6,944 nt of DNA from JBEIFW01 sp044370695 (GTDB lineage: Bacteria; Actinomycetota; Acidimicrobiia; Acidimicrobiales; Ilumatobacteraceae): assembly GCA_044370695.1 (NCBI GenBank), contig JBILVB010000181.1, forward strand, positions 1-6,944, written 5' to 3'. Both the position numbers and the translations under genes were made by a program. Numbering within the stretch: the first letter of the stretch is position 1; every line of letters starts with the position of its first letter. Below the pieces are notes generated by a model. That model worked only from the letters and a program-made list of their open reading frames with translations, was not told the origin of the DNA and did no database searches. Positions 1-5,373 of this stretch are shown piece after piece.

Positions 1-75
1 GCATCACCCCGCTCCAATCACCCAACCCTCAAACGCGAAGTGCCCCTAAAGGCCTTGATCGGCGGCGGTCGGTGA
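1..75 (+). CDS. C-terminal tail of an upstream gene (partial, unidentified)
   Basis: Frame 1 is open from the window edge and ends in TGA at 73-75, giving about 24 residues that end in EVPLKALIGGGR. The stop overlaps the GTG start of the next gene (GTGA, 72-75), the same 4-base coupling seen at the next two junctions, so this is probably the first visible gene of the operon. The tail is too short to assign to a family. RipA-like membrane proteins can sit beside TIR-type or other effector genes, so this gene could be the effector, but that is inference from context only. Frame 3 is also open to the window edge, so the reading is not proven. Confidence 0.45.
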   Translation, partial: ASPRSNHPTLKREVPLKALIGGGR

Positions 76-566
76 CCGAGCAGCTGCCGGTCGGCGCCAG
101 CCCGCTTCCTCGGGACGTGTTCGCGCTCTACTCGTTGGCCGTGGAGATGGCGGACCGCATCTCCGCTCGACGGGCGGTCGCGAACAGCTTCTTCTTCACT
201 GTCCAAGCAGGGCTCGCCGTCGCGCTCGGCGCGTTCGCGGTCAACACCGGGGCCAAGGACCACCCGAAACCGGATCGCTTCGTGCTCTTTCTCGCCGCGC
301 TTGCGGGTTCGGTGATCGCCGCCTCGTGGTGGCTCCTGCTGCGGTCGTACCGGGATCTCAACAAGGCCAAGTTCGCAGTGATCCTCCGAATCGAACGCGA
401 CTACCTCGATTTGCAGATCTTCGACGAGGAGTGGAAGGAGCTGAAGAAGGACCCGATCAAGAAGTGGCGCCCGAGGTACGCAGAGCAAGGCGCAGCCGAG
501 CGGATAGTGCCAATCGCGTTTCTGCTGTTGTACCTCGTTCTCGCGGTCTACGTTCTGGTCGGATGA
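72..566 (+). CDS. RipA-like small integral membrane protein
   Basis: The product has 164 residues and three hydrophobic segments, about 37-57, 70-90 and 145-163, with a charged region at about 91-143 between the last two, probably cytoplasmic. The N-terminal block DVFALYSLAVEMADRISARR (15-34), the WWLLLRSYRDLNKAKF block (86-101) and a following acidic/tryptophan segment with EEW (119-121) match, from memory, the family named RipA-like octameric membrane protein, also found next to nucleotide-signalling or TIR-type conflict genes. No enzymatic motif is visible; a membrane effector or anchor role is inference. The GTG at 72 is chosen because it places the conserved block about 14 residues in and overlaps the upstream stop. 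The same frame is open to the window edge, so a longer protein cannot be excluded. The stop overlaps the next ATG (563-566). Confidence 0.8.
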   Translation: MTEQLPVGASPLPRDVFALYSLAVEMADRISARRAVANSFFFTVQAGLAVALGAFAVNTGAKDHPKPDRFVLFLAALAGSVIAASWWLLLRSYRDLNKAKFAVILRIERDYLDLQIFDEEWKELKKDPIKKWRPRYAEQGAAERIVPIAFLLLYLVLAVYVLVG

Positions 567-856
567 ACTACCTCGTCGAGATCGCGAACCAGATTCGAGC
601 GGCCATACCGGACACGCTCGTACCCGAGGATGCCGACGAGCTCTTCCTTACGTACGCCGTGTTGGCTCGCTCTCGGGGCACGGAAACAACTGCAGAGAAC
701 GTGCACGATGCCTGGACGGCGTGGATGGCATCGCGACGCGAACACCACGACTCGATGGTCCCGTTCGCAGATCTGCCGGCGAGTGTCCAGCGCGAGGACG
801 AACCCTTCGCCGAAGCCATCCGAAGGGTCGCTGCCAAGGCGGGTCGAGATCGATGA
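563..856 (+). CDS. Small acidic protein of unknown function (DUF7701-like)
   Basis: The product has 97 residues, is soluble and has no signal peptide or membrane segment. It begins MNYLVEIANQIRAAIP, then a DADELFLTYAVLARSRGT stretch (about 23-40), a VHDAWTAWM helix (46-54) and VPFADLP (65-71), and ends in a helix containing EDEPFAEAIRRVA. This resembles, from memory, actinobacterial proteins labelled DUF7701; no function is known to me. The ATG at 563 is chosen over the longer open frame from 326 because it overlaps the preceding stop (ATGA) and the upstream extension is arginine-rich shadow sequence antiparallel in character to the membrane gene. The stop overlaps the next ATG (853-856). It may be an adaptor or sensor acting with the membrane protein; that is inference. 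Confidence 0.75.
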   Translation: MNYLVEIANQIRAAIPDTLVPEDADELFLTYAVLARSRGTETTAENVHDAWTAWMASRREHHDSMVPFADLPASVQREDEPFAEAIRRVAAKAGRDR

Positions 857-1113
857 ACGCAGCTCCATCAGCCCTGACGGGCGACTCGAACAGTCACCTT
901 GCCGCCGATGTTGGTGCCGCGCTGAGAGACGCCCGCCAACGGCGCGGTCAGTCGCAGCGCGATGTCGCGACCGTCGCACGCACGAGCGCAGCCACCGTTT
1001 CACGAGTTGAACGGGGAGACCCACAGGTCGCACTGACGACCGTCGACCGGATCGCGACATCGCTCGGCGTGCACTTCACGTTCAGGTTCTCGCGGCGGAT
1101 CATTGGCCCTTGA
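853..1113 (+). CDS. XRE/Cro-type helix-turn-helix regulator
   Basis: The product has 86 residues. After a variable N-terminus of about 17 residues comes a compact XRE HTH: VGAALRDARQRRGQSQRDVA (helices 1-2), TSAATVSRVERG (recognition helix and its usual ERG turn), then VALTTVDRIATSLGVHFTFRF. The pattern is close to single-domain HTH proteins such as HipB-like antitoxins. The ATG at 853 overlaps the previous stop; a longer frame from 721 exists but is internal to the upstream gene. As third gene of the operon it may autoregulate it or act as an antitoxin-like regulator of the upstream products. No toxin gene follows directly, so a classical two-gene HTH-toxin pair is not supported. Confidence 0.8.
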   Translation: MNAAPSALTGDSNSHLAADVGAALRDARQRRGQSQRDVATVARTSAATVSRVERGDPQVALTTVDRIATSLGVHFTFRFSRRIIGP

Positions 1114-1223
1114 GCGCGAGCGAGCAAGGACCTGAGAAGGACCAACCCCCTCGGCGTCAACGCGAAAGACCAGCTCAGAGGCTACGAGCGACCACTGTTC
1201 TGGAGTTCCGCTTCAACGTGTAG
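1110..1223 (+). CDS. Possible small coupled ORF (37 aa)
   Basis: A TTG at 1110-1112 overlaps the XRE stop (TTGA, 1110-1113) and opens a 37-residue frame ending in TAG at 1221-1223. The product is polar and basic, with many Q, R, P and E, and ends TTVLEFRFNV. The 4-base overlap repeats the junction style of the three upstream genes, which is the only reason to list it. Against it: TTG starts are the weakest, the composition is not distinctive, and I recognise no family. It could be a real leader-like peptide or chance. Confidence 0.2.
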   Translation: MSASEQGPEKDQPPRRQRERPAQRLRATTVLEFRFNV

Positions 1224-1417
1224 CCGGGGTTTCGCGACTGACGTCCCGCAGACGGCGACTGGGTCGAGGATCGGTCAGTGGCTGAGCGAACGACACGGCG
1301 TCGTTGGTTCAGGTGCTCCTGAGCAGGACCATTCGCAGTCGAGCCGGCCGTCGACCTTGCCAACGAAGACCGGGAGTTTCTTGACGAGCTTCATGCTGTC
1401 CAACGGTCCAGCCGAGG
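1224..1417. other. Intergenic stretch without a recognisable gene
   Basis: Between the HTH operon and vapB there are more than 300 bases (1114-1445) with no convincing gene. I see no tRNA fold and no hairpin followed by a T run. A 39-residue minus-strand frame (1394 down to 1275, beginning MKLVKKLPVFVG) is present but unsupported. The stretch may hold the terminator of the left operon and the upstream part of the vapB promoter, but nothing distinct is visible. Confidence 0.4.
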
Positions 1418-1441
1418 TGATATCGTCTGATATCTAAGGAG
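1418..1441 (+). promoter_or_regulatory. vapBC operator-like double GATATC element and ribosome binding site
   Basis: TGATATC occurs at 1418-1424 and again at 1428-1434, one helical turn apart. GATATC is itself a palindrome, so the pair reads both as a direct repeat and as an inverted repeat with a 4-base centre. Dimeric ribbon-helix-helix antitoxins such as VapB typically bind this type of site to repress their own operon. The AT-rich steps TATCGT (1421-1426) or TATCTA (1431-1436) could serve as the -10. AAGGAG at 1436-1441 is a good ribosome binding site 4 bases before the vapB ATG. That the site binds VapB is inference. Confidence 0.5.
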
Positions 1442-1445
1442 CAGC

Positions 1446-1667
1446 ATGACCGACATCTTGATTCGCGACGTCCCTGAGGACGTCATCGCTGCCATCGACA
1501 TCAAGGCCCAGCGACTCGGCCTCTCGCGCACCGAGTATCTGCGGAGGGCGCTCACCCGCGAGCGCGACGTAGCACCCGCCGAGGTCTCTGTGGCCGACCT
1601 CGCCGCGTTCGCCGACGCGTTCGCTGACCTCGCTGACCCCGAGGTCATTGACCGCGCCTGGCGATGA
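1446..1667 (+). CDS. vapB: VapB-type ribbon-helix-helix antitoxin
   Basis: The product has 73 residues. Residues 2-38 form a ribbon-helix-helix DNA-binding fold: a beta strand (DILIRDVPED), helix A (VIAAIDIKAQRLGL) and helix B after the SRTEYLRRAL turn. The C-terminal part, rich in A, D and F and ending DPEVIDRAWR, is the usual toxin-wrapping tail. VapB neutralises the adjacent VapC nuclease and with it represses the operon. The start follows a strong AAGGAG, and the stop overlaps the vapC ATG (1664-1667), as expected for a co-translated toxin-antitoxin pair. Length and layout are normal and nothing is broken. Confidence 0.9.
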   Translation: MTDILIRDVPEDVIAAIDIKAQRLGLSRTEYLRRALTRERDVAPAEVSVADLAAFADAFADLADPEVIDRAWR

Positions 1668-2071
1668 CCGACTGGCTCATCGACAAGTCTGCGCTGGTCC
1701 GTCTGTGGGCCAGTCCTGATGCAACCGACTGGGCGAACCGCATCGAGCGGGGACTCGTCCGCGTCACGAGCGTGACGCTGCTCGAAGTCGGCTTCTCCGC
1801 TCGCTCGGCAGGCGACCTTCGCCACGCCCTCGGCTCCGCACCGCTGCGATCGATGCCCGTGGAATACTTCACGCCGGCGATCGAAAATCGTGCCGTCGAG
1901 GTCCAAGCCATCCTCGCCGAGCGAGGCCAGCACCGGGCACCCTCGATTCCCGATCTGCTCATCGCCGCCGCGGCAGAACTGGCACAGCTCATCGTGCTGC
2001 ACGTGGACAAGGACTTCGAGCTCATCGCCGAAGTCACCGGACAGCCGGTCGAGCGGCTCAGCCAGCCGTGA
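1664..2071 (+). CDS. vapC: VapC-type PIN-domain ribonuclease toxin
   Basis: The product has 135 residues and one PIN domain covering almost its whole length. The acidic metal-binding residues are all present: D7 in WLIDKSALVRL, E41 in LLEVGFSAR, D97 in SIPDLLIAA and D115 in HVDKDFELIAEVTGQ (D117 follows). VapC toxins are Mg-dependent endoribonucleases that cut tRNA or rRNA when VapB is degraded, stopping translation. The WLIDKSALVRL start and the SIPDLLIAA...HVDKDF block resemble the subgroup of Mycobacterium tuberculosis VapC2, from memory. The start overlaps the vapB stop. The full-length domain with intact catalytic residues suggests a working toxin; its RNA target cannot be read from sequence. 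Confidence 0.92.
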   Translation: MTDWLIDKSALVRLWASPDATDWANRIERGLVRVTSVTLLEVGFSARSAGDLRHALGSAPLRSMPVEYFTPAIENRAVEVQAILAERGQHRAPSIPDLLIAAAAELAQLIVLHVDKDFELIAEVTGQPVERLSQP

Positions 2072-2171
2072 CCGACGAGGACGAATGACCGGGGCTCGTG
2101 GTCTGTCGACCTCCAGCCTCGCTCGAGGGTGTCACACCGATCGGCGGGTGGGCGATCGTGACATCAGAGAT

Positions 2172-2200
2172 GGGACGATCATGCAGGTATAAGGGACGAT
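2172..2200 (+). promoter_or_regulatory. Possible promoter with flanking 8-bp direct repeats
   Basis: GGGACGAT is found at 2172-2179 and 2193-2200, two helical turns (21 bases) apart. Between them lies TATAAG (2188-2193), a fair -10 hexamer in this GC-rich context, about 34 bases before the GTG of the AAA ATPase gene. No good -35 is seen at normal spacing (GTGACA at 2158-2163 is too far), which would suit an activator- or repressor-controlled promoter. The 155-base gap after vapC otherwise holds nothing recognisable. Assignment is tentative. Confidence 0.3.
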
Positions 2201-2226
2201 TCATCGGTTTGAGCTAGCCCAAGAAG

Positions 2227-2694
2227 GTGTTTCCGACGATCGGGCACGTGGAGCGGTGGGCCGATGCGTTCGTCGACCGACTGCTCGACGAAGAGCCGGC
2301 GATCCTGCTCGAAGGGCCCCGCGGATCCGGGAAGTCCACGCTGCTGCGCTCGATTGCCCATCGACGGAACGCGCTCGTGCTCGACCTCGACGACGACAGT
2401 GTGCTCCAACTCGTTCGTGAGGACGTCGGTTCCGCGCTTGCCTCGCCGGGGCTGGTGGCGATCGACGAGTTCCATCGCGCCCCGGAGGTGCGCTCCTACG
2501 TCAAGCGCGTCGTCGACCGCCAAGGCGGGACTGCCCGGTTCCTGCTCGCAGGGTCGGTGAGCTCGTTCCTGTGGCCGCCTGGGACCGAGACGCTCACCGG
2601 TCGAGCACATCGGCTCTCGCTCATGCCGCTCGCTCCGGCCGAGGTCTTCGGCGCGAAGCATCGGTGGTTGGCCGAGCTGCTCAGCGATTGGCCG
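2227..2694 (+). pseudogene. N-terminal half of an AAA ATPase (DUF4143 type), truncated
   Basis: About 156 residues match the N-terminal ATPase domain of the AAA_14/DUF4143 family: a Walker A GPRGSGKST (30-38), a Walker B LVAIDEFHRAP (76-86), a sensor-like FLLAGSVSS (105-113), then LTGRAHRLSLMPLAPAEVF (123-141), the usual link to the second half. Family members normally run to about 400 residues with a C-terminal DUF4143 domain, which is absent. After about residue 156 the frame stays open to 3003, but the sequence turns into S/R/P-rich text typical of a wrong frame, while frame +1 takes over with transposase-like sequence. I therefore call it a truncated relic rather than a 258-residue protein. 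These ATPases are common next to toxin-antitoxin loci and in mobile regions; their role is poorly defined. The start is the GTG at 2227, with only a weak ribosome binding site. Confidence 0.65.
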
Positions 2695-2738
2695 CCGGCC
2701 ATGACCTCGTCGAGGTCTGCCGTCATCTCGAGATCGCC
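2670..2738 (+). mobile_element. Fragment resembling IS3-family transposase OrfA
   Basis: In the +1 frame relative to the ATPase, about 22 residues read AAQRLAAGHDLVEVCRHLEI. This matches the well-known helix-turn-helix start of IS3-family OrfA proteins, in which a RLLAEG-type segment leads into EVCRHLEI (here codons 2712-2735). The expected continuation, with HRW and YGGMK, is missing, and no OrfB, terminal inverted repeats or target duplication are visible. The frame itself continues to TAA at 2835-2837. It would be a small internal piece left by deletion. The match is short, so chance similarity remains possible. Confidence 0.4.
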
Positions 2739-3012
2739 GACCGCTTCGGCGGCGCCGGTGGCGTTCCGCCGATGCTGCGCCACACCAAGGCCGCCGTGCG
2801 CCTCGCCCAGGCGGGTGGGATCGGTTGGCGGGCGTAACACACTCCGGTACACGCGGCCACTGCGTAGTCGAGATCAGCGTCGGGGTCGGCGAGACCCGCC
2901 GCCACGGCACGCCCGAGGATCCGGCCACGCGCTCGTCGCCGTCGCCGCCGTCGAGAGTCACCAGCACCCCACTGCCCCCGAGCAGCGACAGCCCGCCGGC
3001 TGAGGGCCCTGC
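2723..3012 (-). pseudogene. Possible C-terminal remnant of a TetR-type regulator, frameshifted
   Basis: On the minus strand the frame ending at TGA 2725-2723 carries ILGRAVAAGLADPDADL followed by ARQPIPPAWARRTAALVWR. The order of a basic helix with AVAAG, an acidic D-x-D turn, a hydrophobic helix and a final xxxxRRTAALVWR helix resembles the C-terminal ligand domain of TetR-family regulators. Upstream of about 2925 this frame becomes arginine-rich, whereas the neighbouring minus frame reads GGSGVLVTLDGGDGDERVAG, so one frameshift near 2920-2931 would join them. No HTH half is present. A GTG at 3016-3014 overlaps the stop of the dioxygenase gene, so a 97-residue translated ORF (3016 to 2723) is an alternative. 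The family call is by pattern only. Confidence 0.3.
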
Positions 3013-4269
3013 TCACCCCCCTTCGAGGATGCGGGCCTTCTGGCGGTTGGTGAACGCGTGCAGCCGCTGCATGTGGGCGAACCGCACGTGATCACGCCCG
3101 ATGCCGTCGAGCTTGTCGAACCAGTCGTCCTCGCCGAGCATCTCGCCCAGGCGCGGCGAGTTGCGATGCCGCATCTGCGGGTCGACGGTCTTGGGTTCCA
3201 GGCTGCGAAGGATCCCCCGGTTGAAATGCCAGTGGAGCGTCACCCGCTCCCCCGGCTCGCGCCGCTCGCCCTGCCAGTGCCACAGGCCCTCGGTGAAGAA
3301 CACCACCGACCCCTTCGGCATCTCGATCGGGATCCCACCGTCGATCTGCTCGCCCGATCGCGGCGGCCGGCGCAGCCGGTGCGTCCCCGGCACCACCCAC
3401 GTCGGACCGGACGCCTCCGTCCAGTCCTCGAACGCCCACACCCCGACGCCGGTCATCGCCCATTCCGGGTACGGCTCGGGCACGTGCGAGTAGTCGGTGT
3501 GCAACGGGATGAACCCCGGCCCCGGCCCGCGCCGGATGGCGCTCAAGGAGCCGATCACCGCACCCCGACCGAGCGACGCGTCGATGAGGGTGAGCAGCAA
3601 CGGGTGCTGGGCCAGCAACTCGAACGGCCGGCCGTGGTAGAGCATCCACTGCAGCGAGGTGACGCCATGGGCCGACAGCGCATCGAGCGTGGCCTCGCGC
3701 AACTCGTCGGCGAAGGTCTCCGAGATCGCCCGCTCCAGCACGGTGAAGCCGTGCTGTTCCATCTCGACCACGTGCCGCAACAACCCCTGACGGGCAGCCC
3801 GGTGGTACAGGTCCGGATTGTCGACGGTGCGCCGGCCGAGGTGATCGTGCAGGAGCGCCACGACGGTGCCCGCCTCCCGGTCGGCGAACCGCCCCCGCAC
3901 ACGCACGGCGTCGGGGCCGAACAGGTAACGCAGTTCCCGCCAGCCGGCCTCCGCCGCCCCCGGGACGGTCACGCCAACCCGCTGGGCCCAGGTGAGCGCG
4001 GCCTGATAGTCGCCTTCGACCACGACGTCGGCGACCGGGTCCGCCGTGCGCGACACCGAGACCGTCTCGCCGTCGAACCGCAGCGACCACGAAGCCACGT
4101 CGCCGGGCAGACCAAGGTGGGGTGGAGCGTCCGTGAAGCGCTCGCTCAAGGAGAACGGCGCGCCGAGCCGGCGCTGGGCCAGCTCCCGGTCGAGCCAGGT
4201 CGTGGCCTCGTCCAACCAGGCGTCGCTCAGGAACTCGACGTGGTGCGGGAGGGCGTACACGCGACTCAT
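3013..4269 (-). CDS. PhyH-type Fe(II)/2-oxoglutarate dioxygenase with N-terminal extension
   Basis: The product has 418 residues. From about 164 onward it follows the phytanoyl-CoA dioxygenase family: a helical entry (VVEMEQHGFTVLERAISE), the iron-binding H257-x-D259 in IPLHTDYSH, the PGTHRL segment (294-299), the distal iron ligand H331 in GLWHWQGE and R342 in ERVTLHWHF, which would bind the 2-oxoglutarate carboxylate. All key residues are present, so it should be active, hydroxylating an unknown organic substrate. Residues about 15-147 are extra compared with usual family members (about 250-300 residues) and have an SCP2-like look: WSLRFDGETVSVSR, then ADVVVEGDYQAAL, then GPDAVRVRGRF. The ATG at 4269 overlaps the stop of the upstream SDR gene (4266-4269), so the frame extending to 4785 is shadow. 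It is the last intact gene of the SnoaL-SDR-PhyH operon. Confidence 0.88.
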   Translation of the reverse strand: MSRVYALPHHVEFLSDAWLDEATTWLDRELAQRRLGAPFSLSERFTDAPPHLGLPGDVASWSLRFDGETVSVSRTADPVADVVVEGDYQAALTWAQRVGVTVPGAAEAGWRELRYLFGPDAVRVRGRFADREAGTVVALLHDHLGRRTVDNPDLYHRAARQGLLRHVVEMEQHGFTVLERAISETFADELREATLDALSAHGVTSLQWMLYHGRPFELLAQHPLLLTLIDASLGRGAVIGSLSAIRRGPGPGFIPLHTDYSHVPEPYPEWAMTGVGVWAFEDWTEASGPTWVVPGTHRLRRPPRSGEQIDGGIPIEMPKGSVVFFTEGLWHWQGERREPGERVTLHWHFNRGILRSLEPKTVDPQMRHRNSPRLGEMLGEDDWFDKLDGIGRDHVRFAHMQRLHAFTNRQKARILEGG

Positions 4270-5339
4270 CCCTTCCGGCCGGCGACGTGCACCCCGGCCA
4301 CGGCGACCAGCGACTCGATGCAGTCGCGCATCGAGTCGTCCAGCGGGCGGAACGTGATCGGCACGGCAGCCCGGATCCGATCGTTGCGCAACACCACGTC
4401 GTCCCAGATGGCCCGGAACTCGGCCTCCCGGGCCTTCCATCGCTCGGGCGCCGGATCGGTGATCGGGCCCGGGTCGTACCCCAACTCCGGCAGCACCCGA
4501 CCGATCGTCGCCACGAGATCCTCGTACCAGCGCTTGTCGGTCGACACCGCCAGGAACCGCTCGCCGTTGCGCACCCGATCGCTCTCGAGCAGCCCGACGT
4601 GGCACGCCGCGTCGTCGCGCACGTCGACGGTCATCCACGGCCGGTAGGGCCCGGTGCCGTGGAACACCTCGCAATGCCCCTCGAGCATCCGGCCGATCAG
4701 GTGTTGCCACGGCCCGCCGCTGCGCTGGTGCGCCGACAGGATCGGACCGATGTTGTCGCCCGGGCACACCGTCACCGCGTCCCACCGCCCAGCGCTGGCC
4801 GCCGCAGCGTCGGCGAAGGCGTGCTGCGCGATCACCTTCCCGATCGAGTACCCCTGGCCTCGCTCGGCGGTGCGCTTCGGATTCGACTCGTCGGGTGTGC
4901 GGTCCTCGTCGATCACCGGGCGGCGGGCCATCTCCTGGATGTCGACCTCGGACATCACCGCCGCGATGCTCGAGGTGACCACGACCCGGCGAACCGTCCC
5001 GGACCGCTCGATGCTGGCGATGACGTGGTCACACACGCCCTGCACGTAGGCCGGGTCGTCGTAGGTGCTGACGTGGGAGACGTGCGCGACGCCGACGCAG
5101 CCGGCGAACACCGCGTCGTAGCAGCCCGGCGTGTCGAGGTCGGCGGCATGCAGCGTCAGCCGGCCCGACGCGAACGCCGGCATGGCTCGCAGGAACCCCA
5201 CCTTGCGCTCGTCGGCGGTGTCGCGCACACACGCCCGGACCCGGTAGCCCCGCTCGAGCAGGACCTGGACCACCCAACCGCCGACGAACCCGGCGGCCCC
5301 CGTCACCGCGACGGTGCCACCCCTGTCGATCGCTGCCAT
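4266..5339 (-). CDS. Extended short-chain dehydrogenase/reductase, dihydroflavonol-4-reductase-like
   Basis: The product has 357 residues, normal for an extended SDR. The N-terminal Rossmann motif TGAAGFVGG (13-21) has the G-x-x-G-x-x-G spacing of this group, and VRD (38-40) is where DFR-like enzymes often select NADPH by an arginine. VVVTSSIAAV (119-128) carries the catalytic serine, and Y164-S-I-G-K168 is the YxxxK catalytic pair. CPGDNIGP (192-199) and the MTVDVRDDAACHV segment (236-248) match the substrate half of DFR/3-beta-HSD-like proteins. It probably interconverts a carbonyl and an alcohol on a bulky substrate; which one is unknown. The start has a strong GGAGGGGG site (+ coordinates 5346-5353), lies 34 bases after the SnoaL-like gene, and its stop overlaps the dioxygenase ATG. 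Confidence 0.92.
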   Translation of the reverse strand: MAAIDRGGTVAVTGAAGFVGGWVVQVLLERGYRVRACVRDTADERKVGFLRAMPAFASGRLTLHAADLDTPGCYDAVFAGCVGVAHVSHVSTYDDPAYVQGVCDHVIASIERSGTVRRVVVTSSIAAVMSEVDIQEMARRPVIDEDRTPDESNPKRTAERGQGYSIGKVIAQHAFADAAAASAGRWDAVTVCPGDNIGPILSAHQRSGGPWQHLIGRMLEGHCEVFHGTGPYRPWMTVDVRDDAACHVGLLESDRVRNGERFLAVSTDKRWYEDLVATIGRVLPELGYDPGPITDPAPERWKAREAEFRAIWDDVVLRNDRIRAAVPITFRPLDDSMRDCIESLVAVAGVHVAGRKG

Positions 5340-5373
5340 GCCGTGCCCCCTCCGGCCCGTTTCCCGTCGTCGT

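Noticed and set aside
1381..1386. TTGACG as a -35 box for vapB
   Set aside because: No -10 hexamer lies 16-19 bases downstream; the AT-rich vapB elements are more than 30 bases away.
1275..1394. 39-residue minus-strand ORF starting MKLVKKLPVFVG
   Set aside because: The start looks protein-like, but the second half does not, the ribosome binding site is weak and no family is recognised; perhaps a relic, not supportable.
2117..2128. CCTCG/CGAGG hairpin after vapC as a terminator
   Set aside because: Only 5 base pairs with a 2-base loop and no following T run.
3058..4647. 529-residue open frame on the + strand
   Set aside because: It is antisense to the PhyH and SDR genes, is extremely rich in R, P, H and G, and shows no domain; typical of shadow frames in high-GC DNA.
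4270..4785. Upstream extension of the PhyH frame (would give 590 residues)
   Set aside because: The extension overlaps the SDR gene in another frame and is arginine/glycine-rich; the ATG at 4269 has the natural 4-base overlap with the SDR stop.
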